Shown here piece after piece: positions 1 through 5,458 of a DNA stretch of 6,238 nt. The notes under the pieces were generated by a model that was not told the DNA's origin, ran no database searches, and saw only the letters and a program-made list of their open reading frames with translations. Position numbers and translations under genes: made by a program. Source of the stretch: Mycobacterium sp. (GTDB lineage Bacteria > Actinomycetota > Actinomycetes > Mycobacteriales > Mycobacteriaceae); NCBI GenBank assembly GCA_023264755.1, contig JAHFVB010000315.1, positions 1 to 6,238 on the forward strand, given 5' to 3'. Each line of letters begins with the position of its first letter. Position 1 is the first letter of the stretch.

Positions 1-1386
1 GTCGGCCTCCTCGTCGCTGCCCGCGGGCGTGGCGGTACCGAACGACGAGCCGTCGAAGATCACCTGGTCCAGTTCGGCGTCCGCGCCGAGCATCTCGAAC
101 CCGTTGTCCAGGTCGCTGGACTCGTCCTTCTGCTTGGCGGCGTCCGCGAGCAGCTCGTCGTCGAGCCCGTCGGACTCCCGATGCGGCTTGCCCAACACGT
201 GGTTGCGCTGCGCCTCGAGCTCGCTGGCCAACTGCAACAGGTTGGGCACCGACGGGAGGAACACGCTGGCCGTCTCACCCGGTTTGCGCGAGCGGACGAA
301 CCGGCCGATCACCTGGGCGAAGAACAGCGGGGTCGAGGCACTGGTGGCGTACACGCCCACCGCCAGCCGAGGCACGTCGACGCCTTCGGAGACCATGCGC
401 ACGGCGACCAACCACTTGCTGGTGCCCTCCGAGAAGGACGTGATGCGATCCGAGGAGCCCTTGTCGTCGGAGAGCACGAGCGTCGGCGCCTCGCCGGTCA
501 ACTTGGTCAGCAGGTTGGCGTACGCCCTGGCGGCCGTCTGATCCGAGGCGATGATCATCCCGCCCGCATCCGGCACGTGTTGGCGCTTCTGTTCCAGCCG
601 GGTGTCGGCTGCCGCGATGACGGCAGGCATCCACTCGCCGGCCGGGTTGAGCGCCGTGCGCCAGGCCCGCGCGGTGTACTCGGCGGTGAGCGGTTCGCCG
701 AGGCGCGCCGCGTGTTCTTCCCCGGCGCTGTCCCGCCAGCGCGACTCACCGGAGTAGGCCAGGAACACGACGGGGCGCACCACGCCGTCGGCCAGGGCCT
801 CGGAGTAGCCGTAGGTGTGGTCGGCCTGCGAACGGGCCAGTCCGTCCGGGCCGCGTTCGTACGTGACGAAGGGGATCGGGCTGTCGTCGCTGCGGAACGG
901 CGTGCCCGTCAAGGCCAGCCTGCGCGTCGCATCGCCGAACGCCTCGCGAATCGCGTCGCCCCAACTCTTGGCGTCGCCGCCGTGGTGGATCTCGTCGAAC
1001 ACCACCAGCGTCTTGCGGTTCTCGGTGCGCACCCGATGTCGGCCGGGATGGCTGGCCACTTGCGCGTAGGTGACGACGACGCCGTGATATTCGTCGGAGT
1101 TCTGCGCCGAAGAGTTGCTGAACTTGGGATCCAGCGCCATGCCGACCCTTGCGGCGGCCTGCGCCCACTGGATCTTGAGGTGCTCGGTGGGCACCACGAC
1201 CGTGATCCGCTCGACGACGCGTTCGGCCAGCAGTTCTCCGGCGATGCGTAGCGCAAACGTGGTTTTGCCTGATCCCGGCGTTGCGACCGCCAGAAAGTCC
1301 CGCGGCCGGGCAGCCAGGTACCGCACCAAAGCTCGCCGTTGCCAGCCCCGCAAAGCCTGGGTGCTGGGCGCTGTGTAAGCCCGCAC
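1..1386 (-). CDS. DEAD/DEAH-like superfamily 2 helicase, C-terminus cut by window edge
   Basis: This is an ATP-dependent DNA or RNA helicase/translocase core, cytoplasmic by lack of a signal. 462 codons are visible with no stop, so the C-terminus lies beyond position 1. The GTG start at 1386 is preceded by a good Shine-Dalgarno site and gives an N-terminus that leads quickly into the core. Motifs in order: a Q-motif-like LRGWQRRAL at residues 12-20; Walker A TPGSGKT at 36-42; motif II DEIHH at 131-135 (DExH class); motif III-like LTGTPF at 159-164; motif V EGVDVP at 334-339; motif VI QVIGRFVR at 358-365 with arginine-finger candidates R362 and R365. Both RecA-like lobes are therefore complete and probably active. 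The part after about residue 400 is acidic and not recognised. The gene is divergent from the deacetylase. The nucleic-acid substrate and pathway cannot be read from the sequence. The helicase class is certain; the exact subfamily is not. Confidence 0.93.
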   Translation of the reverse strand, partial: MRAYTAPSTQALRGWQRRALVRYLAARPRDFLAVATPGSGKTTFALRIAGELLAERVVERITVVVPTEHLKIQWAQAAARVGMALDPKFSNSSAQNSDEYHGVVVTYAQVASHPGRHRVRTENRKTLVVFDEIHHGGDAKSWGDAIREAFGDATRRLALTGTPFRSDDSPIPFVTYERGPDGLARSQADHTYGYSEALADGVVRPVVFLAYSGESRWRDSAGEEHAARLGEPLTAEYTARAWRTALNPAGEWMPAVIAAADTRLEQKRQHVPDAGGMIIASDQTAARAYANLLTKLTGEAPTLVLSDDKGSSDRITSFSEGTSKWLVAVRMVSEGVDVPRLAVGVYATSASTPLFFAQVIGRFVRSRKPGETASVFLPSVPNLLQLASELEAQRNHVLGKPHRESDGLDDELLADAAKQKDESSDLDNGFEMLGADAELDQVIFDGSSFGTATPAGSDEEAD

Positions 1387-1393
1387 CCGAAGA

Positions 1394-1400
1394 CTCCTAT
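1394..1400 (-). promoter_or_regulatory. Shine-Dalgarno site of the helicase gene
   Basis: On the minus strand this reads ATAGGAG, with GGAG ending 7 nt before the GTG at 1386. It is the only strong, well-spaced ribosome-binding site seen at a gene start in this window, and it fixes the helicase start. Confidence 0.7.
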
Positions 1401-1413
1401 CTGGTCGAAGGGC

Positions 1414-1419
1414 AGTCTA
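1414..1419 (-). promoter_or_regulatory. Putative -10 box of the helicase promoter
   Basis: The minus strand reads TAGACT, matching the actinobacterial TANNNT -10 consensus. The usual spacing would put transcription start near 1407 and give a leader of about 21 nt that contains the Shine-Dalgarno site. No convincing -35 box is seen at 16-19 bp upstream. Mycobacterial housekeeping promoters often lack one. This is inference from motif and spacing only. Confidence 0.45.
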
Positions 1420-1420
1420 G

Positions 1421-1431
1421 GGCACGGTGCC
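1421..1431. repeat. Short perfect inverted repeat next to the helicase -10 box
   Basis: The sequence is GGCAC-G-GTGCC, a perfect 5-bp dyad around one base. It starts one base upstream of the putative helicase -10 box, inside the promoter spacer. Its position would suit an operator, but it is short and could arise by chance in G+C-rich DNA. Confidence 0.35.
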
Positions 1432-1506
1432 GACCCGGGGCTAATGATGCGAGGGGACTTGACATTTCGTGTCGGATTCCCACGGCGCTCCGCGCGTGTC
1501 CGTGCG

Positions 1507-1529
1507 GGTCGGTGGGGCGTCCACCGGCC
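1507..1529. repeat. Inverted repeat in the divergent intergenic region
   Basis: The arms are GGTCGGTGG (1507-1515) and CCACCGGCC (1521-1529) around a 5-base loop GGCGT. Eight of nine positions are Watson-Crick pairs, and the remaining T-G pair would be a wobble in RNA. It lies between two divergent genes, about 62 bp before the deacetylase start. No T-tract follows, so it does not look like an intrinsic terminator. It could be a regulator-binding dyad. The structure is seen directly; the role is unknown. Confidence 0.4.
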
Positions 1530-1578
1530 GTTCAGAGCTTTGCCATCGAGTTGTCAAGGTTTGGTCAGGCTGGGCAGC

Positions 1579-1584
1579 TAATGT
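1579..1584 (+). promoter_or_regulatory. -10 box of a leaderless promoter for the deacetylase gene
   Basis: TAATGT matches TANNNT and is followed by exactly six bases before the GTG at 1591. Standard -10 spacing therefore places transcription start on the first base of the start codon. There is no Shine-Dalgarno sequence before the GTG. The TAA inside this box is also an in-frame stop, which rules out an upstream start. A -35-like TTGTCA occurs at 1551-1556, but the 22-bp spacer is too long to be persuasive. Confidence 0.6.
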
Positions 1585-1590
1585 GCGCTG

Positions 1591-2385
1591 GTGCCCACCC
1601 GGCGGAGCTTCCTCGTGGCCCTGGGCGGGGCGGCCGCCGTGCTGGCGAGCGGTGCTGGCGGGGCTGCCGTCGCGGACGCCGCGATAGGTGTCGATCCCAA
1701 CGCCGTAGCAGCCCTCAACGCCGGGCGGAAGCCGACGCAGTGGGGGATGGCGCTACCCGGGATCGTGACGGGGTTTGCCGCGACCGGTCGGCAACTGGCG
1801 CTGACGTTCGACGCGTGCAGCGGCGCGTGCGACGACGCCATCCTGGCCACGTTGCAGCGCTACCAGGTCCCGGCCGTGCTGTTCCTCTGCTCGAAGTGGA
1901 TCGACGCCAATCCGGGGCGGGCGGAGCAGCTGGCTGCCAACCCGCTGTTCGACATCGGCAATCACGGCACTCGGCACGTCCCGCTGTCGGTGACGGGTCG
2001 GTCGGCGTATGGGATCGCGGGCACGAAGTCCGCCGCCGAGGCGGTGGCCGAGGTGTGGACCAATCAGAACCGCATCGCGGCGCTCACCGGCAAGGCACCG
2101 TCGTTCTATCGGACGGGCACCGCCCACTACGACGACGTCGCCGTGCAGCTCGTGCAGGAGTTGGACCTGACCCCCGTCGGCTTCTCGGTCAACGCGGACA
2201 ACGGAGCGACCCTGTCGGCCGGCAAGGTCAATGCCGCGCTCACCGGCGCCGCGCCGGGCTCGATCGTGCTGGCGCACATGAACCATCCCGCGTCGGGCAC
2301 CGCGGCCGGGGTGGCGGCCGCAATTCCGGCGCTCAGCGCCGCCGGCTGGCAGTTCGTGCGGTTGGCCGGGCAAGCCCTTCGATGA
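1591..2385 (+). CDS. Tat-exported polysaccharide deacetylase-like (NodB-fold) protein
   Basis: This 264-residue protein resembles the NodB/carbohydrate-esterase 4 family, which removes acetyl groups from cell-wall or other N-acetylated sugars. Residues 1-30 form a twin-arginine signal: TRRSFLV at 3-9, a hydrophobic Ala/Gly stretch, then an AxA-type cleavage site near residue 30. It is thus probably exported folded. The catalytic domain runs from about 67 to the end. Motif 1 is TFDAC (72-76) where the family usually has TFDDG, so the base Asp74 is kept but the second, metal-binding Asp is Ala75. Motif 2 is HGTRH (125-129), with the two metal-ligand histidines correctly spaced. FYRTGT (172-177) is the Arg motif and LAHMNH (227-232) carries the last motif with His229. 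Cys76 and Cys80 flank the altered motif. An in-frame stop at 1579 makes GTG 1591 effectively the only start that keeps the RR motif. The substrate is unknown. Confidence 0.88.
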   Translation: MPTRRSFLVALGGAAAVLASGAGGAAVADAAIGVDPNAVAALNAGRKPTQWGMALPGIVTGFAATGRQLALTFDACSGACDDAILATLQRYQVPAVLFLCSKWIDANPGRAEQLAANPLFDIGNHGTRHVPLSVTGRSAYGIAGTKSAAEAVAEVWTNQNRIAALTGKAPSFYRTGTAHYDDVAVQLVQELDLTPVGFSVNADNGATLSAGKVNAALTGAAPGSIVLAHMNHPASGTAAGVAAAIPALSAAGWQFVRLAGQALR

Positions 2386-2416
2386 CGGCCCATCCGAAGC
2401 ACCTGACGTAGCCGCG

Positions 2417-2422
2417 CAGAAT
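2417..2422 (+). promoter_or_regulatory. Possible -10 box of a leaderless promoter for the UvrA2 gene
   Basis: CAGAAT keeps the A at position 2 and the T at position 6 of TANNNT, and sits exactly six bases before the ATG at 2429. This is the same geometry as at the deacetylase gene. The GGGCGG touching the ATG is too close to act as a Shine-Dalgarno site. The C in place of the first T makes it a weaker match. Read-through from the deacetylase gene, 43 nt upstream, is an alternative source of mRNA. Confidence 0.4.
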
Positions 2423-2428
2423 GGGCGG

Positions 2429-4957
2429 ATGCACCCGCCCCATGCCGACCACGACCCGTTCGTCCGGGTGCTCGGCTCGCGGGTACACAATCTGCGCGGT
2501 GTCGACGTCGCGGCCCCGCGCGATGCGTTGGTCGCGTTCACCGGGATCTCTGGCTCGGGCAAGTCCTCGCTGGCGTTCGACACGATCTATGCCGAGGCGC
2601 AACGCCGCTACTTCGAATCGGTCGCGCCCTACGCTCGTCGGTTGCTGTTGCCGGCAGGTGCCCCCAAGGTCGACGACATCACCGGGCTGCCGCCGGCGGT
2701 CGCCCTGCAACAACGGCGCGGGTCGACCTCGTCGCGGTCATCCGTCGGCACGGTGACCACGCTGTCGAACTTGCTGCGGATGCTGTTCTCCCGTGCGGGC
2801 ACGTTCCCGAAGGGCTTCACCGAGCGGCTGGATTCGGATTCGTTCTCGCCGAACACCGCAGTCGGCGCGTGCCCGGAATGCCATGGCCTCGGCCGGATAC
2901 ACCGAGTCACCGAGCAGACACTGGTTCCCGACCCGGCGCTGACCATCCGCGAAGGCGCCGTCGCCGCGTGGCCGGGCGCGTGGCAGGGCCAGAACCTGCG
3001 CGACATCCTCATCACACTCGGATACGACATCGACAAGCCGTGGCGCAAGCTGCCGAAGAAGGCCAGGGACTGGATCCTGTTCACCGACGAGCAACCGACC
3101 GTCGAGATCCACCCGAACCGGGCTGCCGTCACGGCCGACTACACGTACAACGGGACGTTCTCCAGCGCGGAACGCCACGTCCGGCACACGCTGGCCAATT
3201 CGCAGAGCGCGATGATGCGTCGGCGAGTACTGAAGTACGTCGACGCCGCGGCCTGTCCGGCGTGTAACGGCTCCGGGTTGCGCCCGGAGGCGCTGGCGGT
3301 CACCTTCGCGGGCCGCAACATCGCGGAGCTCGTGACGCTGCCGCTGGCCGAGCTCGCCGAGGTGCTGCGCCCGGCGGCCACCCGCACCGCATTCGAGGCG
3401 GCGTTCGAGGGCACCGAGTCGGGTGAGCTGACCGAGGTCGCGACGATGATCGCGGCCGATTTGGTGGCCCGCATTCAGGTGCTGATCGATCTCGGCCTGG
3501 GCTATCTGGCCCTGAACCGTCGTACGCCGACGGTGTCGCCGGGCGAGCTGCAACGCCTGCGTCTTGCGACCCAACTGCGGGCCGGGCTGTTCGGCGTGTT
3601 GTACGTGCTCGATGAACCATCGGCCGGATTGCACCCCGCCGATGCCGAACCGCTGCTCGAGGTGCTGGACCGGTTGCGGCGGGCGGGCAATTCGCTTTTC
3701 GTGGTCGAGCACGACATGGACGTGGTGCGGCGGGCCGACTGGATCGTCGACGTCGGCCCGGGTGCGGGCGAACTCGGCGGCGAGGTGCTCTACAGCGGAC
3801 CGGTGCCCGGACTGGCCGACGTCGCGACGTCGGTCACCCGGGGGTACCTCTTCGACGAGTCGCCGCCGACGGCCAGGATTCCGCGCCAGCCGATGGGCAC
3901 GTTGGCGTTGCGCGGCATCGACTTTCACAATCTGCGCGGGCTGGACGTCGAGCTCCCGCTCGGCGCTTACACCGCGGTGACGGGGGTGTCCGGTTCGGGT
4001 AAGTCGACGCTCGTCTACAAGGTGCTCGGTGACGTCGTCGCCCGCGCGCTCGGCCGTGAAGTGGTCGAGCCCGAATCAGCGGACGAGGAACCCGACACCG
4101 AGCTCGCCGATCTCGATCACGACGCCAGCATCGGTGTCACGGCCGAAGGCGTCGAATTGATCGATCGCTTGGTGGCCGTCGACCAGAAGCCGATCGGGCG
4201 CACGCCGCGGTCGACGCTGGCGACGTACACCGGTCTGTTCGACGCCGTCCGGAAGGTCTTCGCAGCGACACCGGCCGCGCGCAAGCGGGGCTGGACCGCG
4301 GGCCGGTTTTCGTTCAACGTAGCCGAGGGCAGGTGTCCGACCTGCCAGGGCGAAGGCTTCGTGTCGGTCGAATTGCTGTTCCTGCCAGGCACTTACGGCA
4401 AATGCCCGACGTGCCACGGCGCTCGCTACCGCGAGGCGACGCTCGCCGTGCGCTACCGCGACCGCACCATCGCCGACGTGCTCGCGATGACCGTCGACGA
4501 GGCTTCGGAGTTCTTCGCCGACGTGCCGGGTGCCGCGCGGAGCCTGACGACGCTGCAGGAAGTGGGGCTCGGTTACCTGCGGCTTGGCCAACCGGCGACC
4601 GAGTTGTCCGGTGGCGAGGCGCAGCGGATCAAGCTGGCCTCCGAGCTCCAGCGGCCGCGCCGCGGACACACGCTGTACGTCCTCGACGAACCCACCACGG
4701 GACTACACCCGGCGGACGTGGAGCTGTTGGACCGTCAGTTGCACCGCCTGGTTGACGCGGGCAACACCGTCGTGGTCGCCGAGCACGACATGCGGCTGGT
4801 GGCCGGGACCGACTGGGTGATCGACTTGGGCCCCGGCGCGGGTGACGAGGGTGGGCGCGTGGTCGCAGCGGGAACTCCGGCGCAGGTTGCCCAGTCGCCG
4901 CAAAGCCGCACGGCGCCTTACCTTTCCGCGCGCCTGGCCGCTCAGTCGACGAAGTAG
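2429..4957 (+). CDS. uvrA2: UvrA-like ABC ATPase lacking the UvrB-binding domain (UvrA2 type)
   Basis: This cytoplasmic dimeric ABC ATPase is related to the damage sensor of nucleotide excision repair. At 842 residues it is shorter than canonical UvrA (about 950). First half: Walker [10 protein letters not shown] (39-47), C148/C151 and C276/C279 zinc pairs, a degenerate signature SPGEL (370-374), Walker B ending D395-E396, H-loop His428. Second half: Walker [10 protein letters not shown] (519-527), an acidic stretch (547-565), the UvrA motif PIGRTPRS (588-595), zinc finger C636-x2-C639-x19-C659-x2-C662, intact signature LSGGE (726-730), Walker B D753-E754, H-loop His786. Only about 13 residues (125-137) separate LFSRAG from FSPN, where canonical UvrA carries the UvrB-binding domain with its zinc ribbon. 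This is the layout of UvrA2 (class II) proteins, linked in other bacteria to DNA-damage tolerance or resistance to DNA-intercalating drugs. The two halves share an identical 14-base stretch (2486-2499 and 3926-3939) coding HNLRG. The 3' end overlaps the cupin gene. Confidence 0.93.
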   Translation: MHPPHADHDPFVRVLGSRVHNLRGVDVAAPRDALVAFTGISGSGKSSLAFDTIYAEAQRRYFESVAPYARRLLLPAGAPKVDDITGLPPAVALQQRRGSTSSRSSVGTVTTLSNLLRMLFSRAGTFPKGFTERLDSDSFSPNTAVGACPECHGLGRIHRVTEQTLVPDPALTIREGAVAAWPGAWQGQNLRDILITLGYDIDKPWRKLPKKARDWILFTDEQPTVEIHPNRAAVTADYTYNGTFSSAERHVRHTLANSQSAMMRRRVLKYVDAAACPACNGSGLRPEALAVTFAGRNIAELVTLPLAELAEVLRPAATRTAFEAAFEGTESGELTEVATMIAADLVARIQVLIDLGLGYLALNRRTPTVSPGELQRLRLATQLRAGLFGVLYVLDEPSAGLHPADAEPLLEVLDRLRRAGNSLFVVEHDMDVVRRADWIVDVGPGAGELGGEVLYSGPVPGLADVATSVTRGYLFDESPPTARIPRQPMGTLALRGIDFHNLRGLDVELPLGAYTAVTGVSGSGKSTLVYKVLGDVVARALGREVVEPESADEEPDTELADLDHDASIGVTAEGVELIDRLVAVDQKPIGRTPRSTLATYTGLFDAVRKVFAATPAARKRGWTAGRFSFNVAEGRCPTCQGEGFVSVELLFLPGTYGKCPTCHGARYREATLAVRYRDRTIADVLAMTVDEASEFFADVPGAARSLTTLQEVGLGYLRLGQPATELSGGEAQRIKLASELQRPRRGHTLYVLDEPTTGLHPADVELLDRQLHRLVDAGNTVVVAEHDMRLVAGTDWVIDLGPGAGDEGGRVVAAGTPAQVAQSPQSRTAPYLSARLAAQSTK

Positions 4958-5439
4958 TTGTCGTTGGCGATGAACCATTCCCGGCGTTCGTCGTCGGTCA
5001 GCTCGCCGAGCTGGGCCAGTCCCTCGAAGTAGTGCTCGCGCGGAGCGCCGGGGGCGAACACCATCAGGATCGACGCCGGTTCGTCGGCCTCGTTGCGGAA
5101 GCCGTGGATGCCGCCCGGGGGGACGTAGAGGAAGTCGCCGGTGCGACCGTCGATCCAGTTGGTGCCGTCGTGGAGCCTCATCGCTCCGGACAACACGAAG
5201 AAGGCCTCCGACATCGCCCGGTGGAAGTGCGGCCCTGGTCCGCCCGCCTGCGGCGCGAGGTCGACGCGGTACAGCCCGTAGTCGCCGTCGGTCTTCTGCT
5301 GGTTGGCCAGGTAGTGGTACTGCACCAAGCCGAAGGAGTCGTAGTCCGGCGGTGCGTCCCCACGGCGCAGGGTGGCGCTGGCCTCCGGATGGTCCTTGGT
5401 GAAGCGCGGCGGCGGATAGGGCGGAACGACCAGTGACAC
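4942..5439 (-). CDS. Single-domain cupin protein
   Basis: This 165-residue cytoplasmic protein has one cupin beta-barrel domain at about residues 52-130. Cupin motif 1 shows H71-x-H73-x4-E78-x6-G85. Motif 2 is a perfect G-x5-P-x-G-x2-H-x3-N match (G101, P107, G109, H112, N116). H71, H73, E78 and H112 together form the usual three-His/one-Glu metal site, so a metal-dependent enzyme (dioxygenase, isomerase or similar) or a small-molecule binder is likely. The reaction cannot be named from sequence. The GTG start at 5439 has a -10-like box six bases upstream and no spaced Shine-Dalgarno. The upstream SDR gene ends 19 nt before it on the same strand, which suggests shared transcription and perhaps a shared small-molecule pathway. 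Its last 16 bases overlap the 3' end of the UvrA2 gene on the other strand. Confidence 0.9.
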   Translation of the reverse strand: MSLVVPPYPPPRFTKDHPEASATLRRGDAPPDYDSFGLVQYHYLANQQKTDGDYGLYRVDLAPQAGGPGPHFHRAMSEAFFVLSGAMRLHDGTNWIDGRTGDFLYVPPGGIHGFRNEADEPASILMVFAPGAPREHYFEGLAQLGELTDDERREWFIANDNYFVD

Positions 5440-5445
5440 TCCACC

Positions 5446-5451
5446 AGTCTG
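5446..5451 (-). promoter_or_regulatory. Possible -10 box of a leaderless promoter for the cupin gene
   Basis: The minus strand reads CAGACT, then six bases (GGTGGA), then GTG at 5439. The A and final T of TANNNT are kept and the spacing fits a transcript beginning on the start codon. The GGTGGA directly abuts the GTG, so it is too close for a normal Shine-Dalgarno role. The box lies in the 19-nt gap after the SDR gene, so the cupin could be transcribed alone as well as with the SDR. Confidence 0.38.
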
Positions 5452-5458
5452 CCGTTGC

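Noticed and set aside
181..1251. A 356-codon open frame on the plus strand opposite the helicase.
   Set aside because: It is antisense to a gene with all SF2 helicase motifs in order. Its translation is rich in Arg, Gly and His with no recognisable motif, as expected of a shadow frame in G+C-rich DNA.
1459..1464. A perfect TTGACA -35 hexamer in the intergenic region as a promoter.
   Set aside because: The positions 15-19 bp downstream are all G+C-rich with no TANNNT-like -10 box, and no gene start fits.
1551..1584. A DNA-damage promoter before the deacetylase, or a LexA box near the helicase or UvrA2 starts.
   Set aside because: TTGTCA at 1551 lacks the rest of the mycobacterial damage-promoter motif and is 22 bp from the -10 box. 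No TCGAAC-N4-GTTCGA-type LexA palindrome was found before any gene.
1281..2411. A 376-codon plus-strand open frame overlapping the deacetylase.
   Set aside because: It runs through the start of the helicase, the intergenic region and the deacetylase in another frame, with a low-complexity Arg/Gly composition. The deacetylase frame has a Tat signal and family motifs.
2738..3928. A 396-codon minus-strand open frame inside the UvrA2 gene.
   Set aside because: It is antisense to well-conserved ABC ATPase sequence, has an Arg-rich composition and shows no domain signature.
4876..4900. A short CGGCG/CGCCG stem near the UvrA2 3' end as a terminator.
   Set aside because: It lies inside the coding sequence, has a long loop and no following T-tract.
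1..4957. A helicase-deacetylase-UvrA2 DNA defence or repair island.
   Set aside because: The helicase is divergently transcribed and the middle gene encodes an exported cell-envelope enzyme. There is no nuclease, methylase, toxin or mobile-element signature nearby, so a shared system is not supported.
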